From Ruminococcaceae bacterium UBA6416 (GTDB lineage: Bacteria; Bacillota; Clostridia; Oscillospirales; Acutalibacteraceae): 64,000 bases of DNA. The position numbers and the translations under genes were made by a program. Below, piece by piece: positions 13,462-21,022 of the stretch. Where the stretch lies: the NCBI GenBank assembly GCA_002438505.1, contig DJPI01000008.1, forward strand, positions 1 through 64,000, given 5' to 3'. The stretch's first letter is position 1. Every line of letters starts with the position of its first letter. The notes under the pieces are model-generated. The model saw only the letters and a program-made list of their open reading frames with translations, was not told the origin of the DNA and searched no databases.

Positions 13462-14115
13462 TTATTGAATCTGTTGCTTTTGTTCCGCCGGCGGACGGCC
13501 GTAAAGCTCTGAAAAAAGCTTTTCAAAATCGACATTCCCTTTTGCAAGAGCCGGAACTTCTTTATACGCCTTGCAGAGCGCAAAGCTGAAGCCCGTTCCG
13601 ATTTTTCTTATCTCATCGCGGCGGAAAGGGCAGCTTCCGGATATTATCATCGCGGCAAAGCCTTGAGAGATAATGAGCATATTAAGCAGATAGCTTTTTG
13701 CCGTTTCCTCGTCCATTTCATAAAAGCTCATCACCGATTGAACAACGCATGAATATAATTCATCCGGCAGACCGCAAGAGATGTTTCCGCCGTTGCTGCG
13801 TCCGGAAAGAAAAATGAATTTGTAAAGCCCCGGCTCCTCGCTCGCAAAGCTGATATATCGGGAGCAGAAGCCGCGTAAAGGAATCCTTTCGTCAAGTCCG
13901 CTTTCGGAATATTCACGATAAAAATCGCAAGCGGCTTTGAAAGCCTCGTCCTTAAGCTCATCCATTGTTCTGAAATATGTGAAAATCGGCTTTGTTGAAA
14001 CACCGAGGCGAGCCGCAATCTCACGCGCGGTGAGAGCCTCCTCACCGCTTTCCCGAATAAGGCCAAAAGCGGCCAAGACAATTTCTTCCTTTGAAAACTT
14101 TGCTTTTGGCGGCAC
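13462..14115 (-). CDS. TetR/AcrR family transcriptional regulator
   Basis: Dimeric DNA-binding repressor of 217 aa. The N-terminal helix-turn-helix is typical (REIAARLGVSTKPIFTYF, about residues 30-48). The C-terminal ligand domain is divergent and resembles the TetR C-terminal WHG-like type. The start is GTG at 14115, well supported by AAGGAGG with 7-nt spacing. It begins 21 bp after the M23 peptidase stop on the same strand, so it may be expressed with it. Its target and ligand cannot be told from sequence. Confidence 0.9.
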   Translation of the reverse strand: MPPKAKFSKEEIVLAAFGLIRESGEEALTAREIAARLGVSTKPIFTYFRTMDELKDEAFKAACDFYREYSESGLDERIPLRGFCSRYISFASEEPGLYKFIFLSGRSNGGNISCGLPDELYSCVVQSVMSFYEMDEETAKSYLLNMLIISQGFAAMIISGSCPFRRDEIRKIGTGFSFALCKAYKEVPALAKGNVDFEKLFSELYGRPPAEQKQQIQ

Positions 14116-14136
14116 TGATTTTCCTCCTTCCGGCTT

Positions 14137-16092
14137 TTATGAGATATACGGCAACGGATTGACCTTGCTTCCGTTTTTGAGAATTTCAAAATGAAGGTGC
14201 GGTCCGGTTGCGTTTCCCGTTGCGCCGATTCGGCCGATTTGCTGACCCTGATAGACTTTTTGACCCGTATAAACACAGATTGAACCCCACTGCATATGGG
14301 CGTAGCGCGTCTGATAGCCGTTGCCGTGGTCAATGACAACCGTGTTTCCGTATCCGGTTGAACCTGCATAAGCGGTAACAACCGTTCCGGACGCGGACGC
14401 AACAACGGGTATTCCTGCCGATGGGCCGCCGCGGACAATGTCAACACCGCCGTGATAACTCCAGCCGGAGATTGAGGCGCTGCGATAGCCGTATCCGGAG
14501 GAAAGGCTGTATGCACCGCGAGTCGGCCAAATGAAGCCGGAATAGCCGTATGACGGAGAATATGACGAGCCGGAGTATCCGCTGTACGGTGATTTTGTTC
14601 CAACAAGGGTCACTTCATTCACGGGCGCCTTGGTCTGCTTTTCGGAAACAATGGTGGAATATGTTCTGACGCCGTTGATGTATGTGACAAGTGAGGTTAT
14701 CTGCTTTTCTCCGTACTGACCGTTCTGAGTGACCTTTTTTGTGCCCTTGAGCATTGATGAGCTCTCTCTCGTAACCTTTTCAAACGGGATTCGATACACC
14801 AAGGTTTTTGGCTTCATGACCTTGATTCTGACATAATCGCTCTGGGCGCGAACCGTGAGCGTTACGCCGCGCCTGAGTTTTTTTGAAAAATTCACGTTCG
14901 GGTTGAGGGCATAAAGCTTACTGAGCGAAAGCTTGTGACGCTTTGCAATCGAGGAAGCCGTGTCCCCTTTTTTGACCTTGTAATACTGCGCCCTTGATTC
15001 CGGGCGGCTGAGGGTTGTTTTGAGCCTGTATGAATCCCAAAGGACGCTTTCATCGTCCGGATAAAGACCCTGAACATAATCAATTTCTTCAACAAAGGCA
15101 ACAACGCTGCCCTTTTCCGCGTTCTTCTTTGCCGGATATATCAGGGAATCAAAAACGGAAGCCGCATCGGCCTCGTTTCTTACGGCGCAAAGGAACTCGC
15201 CATCGATATAAATTCCGCAGGCCCTGACGAGCGCCGAACCGGAGGAGGAAAGGAGTTTTTCGCAAATCATGCTGCTGTTTGAAAGCTCACCGACCCCGAC
15301 CTTTTTGAGGGTATATGACGGCTCGGCAGAGGAAAGCTGAGAAGGAGCCGGATTATTTCCAATGTCCTCCGGAAGCATTTCAAGCGCAAGGCTTTTTGCC
15401 TTTTCAAAGGTCTCCTCTTTTTCAATGTATCCGATGTGCTCGCCGCCGAGGGAGACGTCAAGCGCAAGAACGCTGCGGCGGCTTAAAGAAAGCGAAAACG
15501 CAAGAACAACGCACGCCAAAACGGGAAACACCGTGTTGAAAAGCGTTTTCCAAAACCTGTCATGCCGTGTGAATGAAAGAAAAAAGTATTTTGAAAACGC
15601 GCAGAGAAGCGACGTTCCCCGCCGTCCGTCCTGACTTTTTGTTCCGCTTCTGATTGTGGAAAGCTCCTGTTTTATTGAGCGCAGTTCATTCCCAAAGTCG
15701 CGCGGAACATTCATTAAGAATGAATAAAGCGAAGCGCAGGCCTTTTTAGCCCCCTTGAAGAGCATCGAAAACGGAGAGACAAAAACAAAGCCGAATTTTG
15801 AAGCAAAGGAAGAAACAAGCTTTATCGTGCCTTCGCCAACGGCCGCGGTGAACATTGAAACGAACGAAAGAACCTGAAAAAAGCCGATTTTCCGGTGCGG
15901 CTTTTCCCTTTCAGCCGCCTCGGTTTCAGCAAGAACCGGAGAAAGTCCGATATCGTTTTCAATGGGCGCTATGACCTCGCAATCAAAGCTTCCGTCAAAT
16001 TCAGGGTAGCCAATGTCATCGTCCTCAAAAAAGCTCTCATCAAAAAGCAGCTTTTCATCGGCACTCGGCTGGCTTTTTTCCTCCGGGCTCAT
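14137..16092 (-). CDS. membrane-anchored M23 peptidase with LysM and G5 domains
   Basis: Predicted cell-wall endopeptidase of about 651 aa. A long acidic, low-complexity cytoplasmic N-terminus is followed by a membrane segment near residues 190-215. Next come a LysM peptidoglycan-binding module (VKKGDTASSIAKRHKLS), a G5 domain (ends TKAPVNEVTLVGT) and a C-terminal M23/LytM domain with HGGVD, RYAHM and GPHLHFE zinc motifs intact. The longest frame starts at a TTG (16137), but AGGTGAAAGA precedes the ATG at 16092. This architecture is common in Clostridia and resembles peptidoglycan hydrolases of growth or sporulation. Its own promoter is at 16140-16168. Confidence 0.9.
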   Translation of the reverse strand: MSPEEKSQPSADEKLLFDESFFEDDDIGYPEFDGSFDCEVIAPIENDIGLSPVLAETEAAEREKPHRKIGFFQVLSFVSMFTAAVGEGTIKLVSSFASKFGFVFVSPFSMLFKGAKKACASLYSFLMNVPRDFGNELRSIKQELSTIRSGTKSQDGRRGTSLLCAFSKYFFLSFTRHDRFWKTLFNTVFPVLACVVLAFSLSLSRRSVLALDVSLGGEHIGYIEKEETFEKAKSLALEMLPEDIGNNPAPSQLSSAEPSYTLKKVGVGELSNSSMICEKLLSSSGSALVRACGIYIDGEFLCAVRNEADAASVFDSLIYPAKKNAEKGSVVAFVEEIDYVQGLYPDDESVLWDSYRLKTTLSRPESRAQYYKVKKGDTASSIAKRHKLSLSKLYALNPNVNFSKKLRRGVTLTVRAQSDYVRIKVMKPKTLVYRIPFEKVTRESSSMLKGTKKVTQNGQYGEKQITSLVTYINGVRTYSTIVSEKQTKAPVNEVTLVGTKSPYSGYSGSSYSPSYGYSGFIWPTRGAYSLSSGYGYRSASISGWSYHGGVDIVRGGPSAGIPVVASASGTVVTAYAGSTGYGNTVVIDHGNGYQTRYAHMQWGSICVYTGQKVYQGQQIGRIGATGNATGPHLHFEILKNGSKVNPLPYIS

Positions 16093-16139
16093 TCTTTCAC
16101 CTCGCATAAAAGCAATATGGATTAGTTGCGTTAACAATG

Positions 16140-16168
16140 ATTATACCATATTTTTCCGCCTTTTGCAA
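16140..16168 (-). promoter_or_regulatory. promoter of the M23 peptidase gene
   Basis: TTGCAA (16163-16168) and TATAAT (16140-16145) on the minus strand are spaced by 17 bp. Confidence 0.75.
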
Positions 16169-16186
16169 ACTCCGAAAAGCGCCGCG

Positions 16187-17977
16187 TTATTTACATCCGT
16201 CTTCAAGCGCCTTAAGATTGCGCTCCATGAGTGAAAGATAGGTTTCACCGTTTTTGAAGTCGTCTGCGGAAATAACATGACATGACCAGAGCGTTTCAAC
16301 CGCCGCGCCCGTGCTTTCTGAAATTGACTTTGCAACCGCGCCCGTGCTCAGGTCAACCTTATAAACAACGGGTATCTTTTCGTTCCTGACCTTTTCGGAA
16401 AGGAAGGCTATCGTTGTCGGGTTTGCGTCACTCTGAGCCGAGCAGCCCGGAAAAGCGGCATAAAACTCAAGAGAATATTCATTTGCAAGATACAAAAACG
16501 GAAAGCGGTCGCCAACAACAAAATGCCTGCCCTGCGCTTTTTTTGAAAGCTCCTCAAATTCTTTATCAAGTGCGGAAAGCTTTTCAAGATACTGCGTTGT
16601 TCTTTTTTCATAATTCTCTTTGTTTTCCGCGTTACGCTCGCAGAGCGCTTTGCTGATTGCAAGAACAATTTTTTCCGCGTTTTTCGGTGATGTCCAAACG
16701 TGCTCGTCATATTCCTCATCAACACCGTGGTCATGGCCGCGTTCATCCTCTTTTTCCATTCCCTCAAGCGTTTTTTCGCCGAGGTTTTCCGTAACATCCA
16801 TCATGCGCACAACCGACATCTTTGACGTATCAATCGAGGAAAGCATTGATTTGACCCATTCGTCGCTTTCACCTCCGCCGTATACAAAGACATCACAGCT
16901 TTCAATTTTCATAATATCCGCCGCAGTCGGCTCAAAGGTGTGGCTTTCCTCCCCGGGAGCAAGCAGCATTGAAACCTCCGCATCCTCACCGGCAATCTGC
17001 CTTGAAAAATCATAAGGCGCAAAGGTTGTTGCAACAACGCTCACCTTTTTCTTTTCATAGACCGGAACGGTGCCGGTCAGGGGAACAACAAAAACCGCAG
17101 CCGCGGCAACAACCGCAACAGAAGCTGAAATTGCACGTTTTGCCGCCGTTTTGAGCTTTGAGGCGACCGTTACCGCGCGCAAAAGCGAAAACACGCCAAA
17201 AGCAAAAATATTCACGCAGACAACGCTCGCTCCGGTCGGCGCTTCAAACCTTATTGAAACCAGAAGGCCTGAGAAAAAGCAAAGCACAGAAACCGCCGCA
17301 CTTGTCAGAATAACCGAACGGTAGCTTTTGCAAAGGCGCATTGATGTGACGGCCGGGAAAATGATGAGGCTTGAAATGAGCAGAGCACCCATCATTCTCA
17401 TGCCGATAACTATCGTTACGGCGGTCAGTGCAGCAATGAGCATATTATAGGCCGAAACCTTTGTTCCCGTTGCTTTTGAAAAGCTTTCGTCAAAAGTCAC
17501 GGCAAAAATCTCATTATAAAAAGCAATATAAAGCGCAAGAACCGCAATGCTCAAAACAACACTCAGCGCAACATCGGCGTTTGACATTGTGAGAATGCTT
17601 CCGAACATATAATTATAGATATCAACATTCATTCCGGTTGTGAGCGATGTCACCATTACGCCAACGGCAAGCGCACCGGTTGAAATGAGCGCAATGGCGG
17701 CGTCACCTTTGATTCTTCCGCTTTCGCTCATTCGCAAAAGGAGAAACGCCGCAATAACAACAATGGGCAGCGAAAAGTAAAGCGGAGCAATGTTTGCCGC
17801 GCAGGCGATTGCAAGCGCTCCGAAGCCAACGTGGGAAAGTCCGTCACCTATCATTGAAAAACGCTTCAAAACAAGGCTCACGCCCAAAAGCGCGGCGCAA
17901 AGCGAGATTAAAACGCCGGCAGCGAGCGCTCGCTTCAAAAACGGCTGTGTAATTATCAGATTTATTGCCTCAGGCAT
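16187..17977 (-). CDS. zinc ABC transporter permease-binding protein fusion (ZnuB-ZnuA)
   Basis: One 596-aa polypeptide joins two parts normally made separately. Residues 1 to about 275 are an ABC-3 family metal permease with about eight membrane helices and the DGLSHVGFG signature. A further hydrophobic helix (about 285-305) leads into a ZnuA-type cluster 9 binding protein (about 312-596). That part has ESHTFEPT, a His/Asp-rich loop (GHDHGVDEEYDEHVW) and FPGCSAQSDANPTT. The frame is uninterrupted across the join. GGGGGTGA precedes the ATG at 17977, which overlaps the znuC stop by 8 bp. It probably imports zinc; manganese is less likely given the Zur-like neighbour. Confidence 0.88.
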   Translation of the reverse strand: MPEAINLIITQPFLKRALAAGVLISLCAALLGVSLVLKRFSMIGDGLSHVGFGALAIACAANIAPLYFSLPIVVIAAFLLLRMSESGRIKGDAAIALISTGALAVGVMVTSLTTGMNVDIYNYMFGSILTMSNADVALSVVLSIAVLALYIAFYNEIFAVTFDESFSKATGTKVSAYNMLIAALTAVTIVIGMRMMGALLISSLIIFPAVTSMRLCKSYRSVILTSAAVSVLCFFSGLLVSIRFEAPTGASVVCVNIFAFGVFSLLRAVTVASKLKTAAKRAISASVAVVAAAAVFVVPLTGTVPVYEKKKVSVVATTFAPYDFSRQIAGEDAEVSMLLAPGEESHTFEPTAADIMKIESCDVFVYGGGESDEWVKSMLSSIDTSKMSVVRMMDVTENLGEKTLEGMEKEDERGHDHGVDEEYDEHVWTSPKNAEKIVLAISKALCERNAENKENYEKRTTQYLEKLSALDKEFEELSKKAQGRHFVVGDRFPFLYLANEYSLEFYAAFPGCSAQSDANPTTIAFLSEKVRNEKIPVVYKVDLSTGAVAKSISESTGAAVETLWSCHVISADDFKNGETYLSLMERNLKALEDGCK

Positions 17978-18677
17978 TCTTTTCACCCCCGGAGAATGAT
18001 TTATAAATATCGCTTTCAAGGTATTCTCCGACCGTTCCGAAAAACGAACCGCCCTTTTTCATGTGCAAAATATGAGTGGCATATTTGATTGCGGAATAAA
18101 GATCATGGGAAACCATGATAACGGTGATTCCGTATTCACGGTTGATTTTTTCAATTATGCGGTAAAAATCCGCCGTAACAACCGGGTCAAGCCCGGTGAC
18201 AGGCTCATCAAGCAAAAGAAGCTTTTTTGTTGCGCAAAGCGCACGTGCAAGAAGAACCCTCTGCTGCTGGCCGCCGGAAAGCTCGCGGTAGCACCTGTCT
18301 TTAAGGTCGGTTATGTCAAGCTTTTTCATGTTTTCAAAAGCAAGCTTCTTTTGTTCCTTAGAAAAGAAGATGCCTTTTTTTGAAGCGAGACAGCCGGAAA
18401 GAACAACTTCAAAAACCGAGGCCGGAAAATCCTTCTGCGCAGCGCTCTGCTGCGGAAGATAACCAATTTCACGCTTTTTGAGCCCGTCTCCCATGTGCAG
18501 ATGACCTCCGGCCGTTTCAATGAGGCCGAGTATGGACTTCACAAGAGTGCTTTTTCCGCTTCCGTTTTCGCCGACTATGCAGAGATAATCGCCCCTTTCA
18601 ACACGGAAGTTGAGCTTATCCGCAACAATTTTTCCGTCATAGCCGAGTGTAACATCCTTACAATCAATCAGAGCCAT
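17970..18677 (-). CDS. znuC: zinc ABC transporter ATP-binding protein
   Basis: ATPase of the zinc uptake system. Walker A GENGSGKST, signature LSGGQQQRV and Walker B LLLLDEP followed by the switch VSHD are all present. An upstream ATG at 18686 is too close to AAAGG; the ATG at 18677 is spaced better and gives MALIDCKDV. The gene overlaps zur by 14 bp at its start and znuBA by 8 bp at its end, so translation of the three is likely coupled. Confidence 0.92.
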   Translation of the reverse strand: MALIDCKDVTLGYDGKIVADKLNFRVERGDYLCIVGENGSGKSTLVKSILGLIETAGGHLHMGDGLKKREIGYLPQQSAAQKDFPASVFEVVLSGCLASKKGIFFSKEQKKLAFENMKKLDITDLKDRCYRELSGGQQQRVLLARALCATKKLLLLDEPVTGLDPVVTADFYRIIEKINREYGITVIMVSHDLYSAIKYATHILHMKKGGSFFGTVGEYLESDIYKSFSGGEKNA

Positions 18678-19095
18678 TTTTTTCATCGCCTTTCATGCAG
18701 TCGGCGCAGAGGCCGACAAGAACGGTTTTTTCATTGTCAACGCAAAAGCCGTGAGATTTTAAAAGGTGCTCGTTCGCGTCCTTCATAAAGCCGCAGCCGA
18801 GGTGAACAAACTTTCCGCACTTTTTGCACCTTAGATGTATATGTCCGAAGCATTCCCCGTGACCTCCGACAAACTGGAACGCCGCGCTCTTTTTTCCCTC
18901 GTTCAAAAAGCGTCTGACCTCACCCTGCTCGGTGAGCGAATCAAGATAACGATAAACCGTTGTCCGGCCAACAACGCAGCCGCGTTTTGAAAGCTCAAGA
19001 ACAATTTCATCAACGGTCATGCTTTTTTCCGCGTTATCGCGCAGACAGCCGAGAATGTCCGCACGCTGCCGCGTTTTATATGAGGTTTTTTCCAT
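18664..19095 (-). CDS. Fur family regulator, Zur-like
   Basis: Metal-responsive repressor of 143 aa with a winged helix (VVGRTTVYRYLDSL) and the structural zinc site of two CxxC pairs (CKKC at about 92-95 and CADC near the C-terminus). The HIHLRCKKCGK region supplies regulatory ligands. Being first in an operon with a zinc-type transporter argues for Zur rather than Fur or PerR. GGAGG with 8-nt spacing precedes ATG 19095. A 29-bp near-palindrome overlaps its promoter, so it probably represses its own operon when zinc is sufficient. Confidence 0.88.
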   Translation of the reverse strand: MEKTSYKTRQRADILGCLRDNAEKSMTVDEIVLELSKRGCVVGRTTVYRYLDSLTEQGEVRRFLNEGKKSAAFQFVGGHGECFGHIHLRCKKCGKFVHLGCGFMKDANEHLLKSHGFCVDNEKTVLVGLCADCMKGDEKNGSD

Positions 19096-19118
19096 TGGTT
19101 TTTCCTCCGTAAAGAGTG

Positions 19119-19147
19119 AATATGAAAATGAAATTCAATTTCATATT
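19119..19147. promoter_or_regulatory. Zur/Fur-type operator
   Basis: Two 14-bp arms (AATATGAAAATGAA and TTCAATTTCATATT) surround a single central base with one mismatch. The palindrome overlaps the -10 hexamer of the zur operon, the expected place for a repressor box. Confidence 0.75.
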
Positions 19148-19172
19148 ATAGCGTTTTTTATTGCTTTGTCAA
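19145..19172 (-). promoter_or_regulatory. zur-znuC-znuBA promoter
   Basis: Perfect hexamers TTGACA (19167-19172) and TATAAT (19145-19150) with a 16-bp spacer on the minus strand. The -10 is partly covered by the palindromic operator. Confidence 0.85.
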
Positions 19173-19266
19173 GTTATGAAGCAAAAAAAGCAACCTTTCA
19201 TAAAAAATATTTCCGAATGGTGAATGTTTTCGTCAACCGTTGCCGAAACGAATTCCCCCATTCCTG

Positions 19267-19295
19267 TTGACTTTCACGTTTTAATCTGATAAAAT
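19267..19295 (+). promoter_or_regulatory. promoter of the T-box leader
   Basis: TTGACT (19267-19272), 17-bp spacer, TAAAAT (19290-19295). Confidence 0.8.
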
Positions 19296-19299
19296 CAAG

Positions 19300-19590
19300 G
19301 AGTAAATAATTCAAATGCAATGACGGAATTATGCTTTTCCTTCTGAGCTTTCAGAGAACCGGCGTTCGGTGTGAGCCGGCAGTCAGACGAAAACGCAGTC
19401 TCATTCCCGAGCAGAGCCGCCCAACGTCCTTTTCTGTGTAAGCGGCTCCGGACGCCCCGTTATCATGGCTAAAGACTTGCTTGAGTCTTGAAGAGAGGTC
19501 GCTTTTTTTGAAAGCGGCAATCAAGGTGGTACCGCGAAGATCATTCGTCCTTGAAACGGCAATGCGCTGTTTCGGGGCTTTTATTTTTTT
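19300..19590 (+). promoter_or_regulatory. T-box riboswitch, probable leucine (CTC) specifier
   Basis: Leader RNA that reads uncharged tRNA. Visible parts are an AGTAA at the start, the AGAGAACCGGCG / GTGTGAGCCGG stem I core, a candidate CTC specifier (19400-19402) followed by ATTCC, and the conserved AAGGTGGTACCGCG at 19523-19536. The terminator stem is 19549-19577, with several wobble pairs, and its T-rich tail is 19579-19590. Binding of uncharged tRNA to the T-box sequence would favour the antiterminator. Leucine is the natural reading of CTC and suits the LeuA-like first gene, but I located the specifier by position, not by folding. Confidence 0.88.
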
Positions 19591-19603
19591 CAGGAGGTTT
19601 TCA

Positions 19604-21022
19604 ATGATGAAAAAGTTAAGGATTGCAGATTCAACACTCAGACAGGCGGCAAAAAGCCGTGCCCATTCGCTGAGCTTCAAGGAAAAAATTGAAATTGCAA
19701 AGCTGCTTGACAAGCTCTCGGTTGATGTCATTGAGCTTGCGCCGATTGAGGACGCAAAAACCGACCCGATTCTGACAAAGTCGATTTGTTCCTCTGTTGA
19801 AAACAGCGTTCTCGCCTTTCCGTGCGAGCTTTCTGAAAGCGGAATCAAAAATGCATGGGGCGTCCTTTCAAAGGCCAAAAAGCCGCGCCTTCAGCTTGTT
19901 GTTCCAACCTCAACCGTTCAGATGGAGTTCATCTGCAAAAAGAAATCACCGCTTGTTCTTTCAATGATAGGCGTCCTTGTTCCCGAGGCAAAAAAGTATT
20001 GCCCGGACGTTGAGTTCGTTGCCGCAGACGCAACAAGGAGCGAGCCGGAATTTCTTTATGAAGCAATCAGAAGTGCGGTTTCCTGCGGTGCGCAGACCGT
20101 TACTCTCTGCGATGACGCCGGAATCATGACAAGCGAGGAGTTCGCCGCCTTCATTGCAAAAGCTTATGAAAATGTTCCGGAGCTTAAAAGTGTTGCGCTC
20201 GGCGCCCGGTGCAGCGATGAGTTTTCCTTCGGCTGCGCTTGCGCCGTTTCCTCGGCCTGCGCCGGTGCGGCGGAAATCAAAGCCGCCGTCTGCGGAGAGA
20301 ACACCGTTTCCGTTCAGGCGTTTGCCCGCTTCCTTTCCGCAAGAGGCGGTGAATTCTCACTTAGCACGGGGATAAAAACAACAATGCTTGAGCGCATCGC
20401 AGGCCGGATTGAAAGAATTGTCAACGCCGAGAAAAGCAAAACAACTCCCTTTGAAACCGGCGTTGCCGCTCCGAGCCAGAACTTTGTTCTCAGTGAATAC
20501 GACACCCCCGAGCAGGTTGCAGCCGCCGTCCAGAGCCTTGGCTATGACCTTTCTGCGGAGGAAAACGCAAATGTTTATGAAGCCTTTTCAAGAATCAGTG
20601 ACAAAAAGAGCGTTACCGCAAAGGAGCTGGACGTAATTGTTGCAACGGCCGCGCTCCAGGTTCCGGCAACATACTTCCTTGAAAGCTACGTTGTCAACAT
20701 TGGAAACATCATCACGCCAACGGCACACATCACGCTTTCAAAGGGCGGAAAAAGCGTCAGCGGCCTTTGCGCCGGAGACGGCCCGGTTGACGCCTCCTTC
20801 CTTGCGATTGAAAAAATCACCGGCCATCACTATGAGCTTGACGACTTCCAGATTCAGGCCGTTACCGAGGGACGCGAGGCAATGGGCAGCGCGCTTGTCC
20901 GCCTGCGTTCAAACGGAAAGGTCTATGCCGGAAACGGAATTTCAACGGACGTTGTCGGCGCAAGCATCAGGGCGTATGTTAACGCGCTCAACAAAATTGT
21001 TTTTGAGGAGGAAGAAGAATGA
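19604..21022 (+). CDS. LeuA-like protein with degenerate active site and intact leucine-binding domain
   Basis: A 472-aa homologue of 2-isopropylmalate/citramalate synthase. The N-terminal barrel is recognisable (ADSTLR at 8-13, VAADATRSEPEF at 139-150). However, the usual DTTLRDGEQ is DSTLRQAAK, and the metal-binding HxHND is ARCSDEF at 201-207, so both metal-ligand histidines are missing. The C-terminal LeuA regulatory domain (about 355-467) is well kept, with GDGPVDASF and GNGISTDVVGASIRAYVNALN. Normal synthase activity is therefore doubtful; a regulatory, scaffold or altered catalytic role is inferred. AGGAGG precedes ATG 19604 right after the T-box terminator. It overlaps the next gene by ATGA. 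Confidence 0.85.
   Translation: MMKKLRIADSTLRQAAKSRAHSLSFKEKIEIAKLLDKLSVDVIELAPIEDAKTDPILTKSICSSVENSVLAFPCELSESGIKNAWGVLSKAKKPRLQLVVPTSTVQMEFICKKKSPLVLSMIGVLVPEAKKYCPDVEFVAADATRSEPEFLYEAIRSAVSCGAQTVTLCDDAGIMTSEEFAAFIAKAYENVPELKSVALGARCSDEFSFGCACAVSSACAGAAEIKAAVCGENTVSVQAFARFLSARGGEFSLSTGIKTTMLERIAGRIERIVNAEKSKTTPFETGVAAPSQNFVLSEYDTPEQVAAAVQSLGYDLSAEENANVYEAFSRISDKKSVTAKELDVIVATAALQVPATYFLESYVVNIGNIITPTAHITLSKGGKSVSGLCAGDGPVDASFLAIEKITGHHYELDDFQIQAVTEGREAMGSALVRLRSNGKVYAGNGISTDVVGASIRAYVNALNKIVFEEEEE

Noticed and set aside
13731..14606. 291-codon minus-strand frame overlapping TetR and the M23 gene
   Set aside because: It is an out-of-frame shadow of two well-supported genes, with Arg/Ser-rich, low-information sequence.
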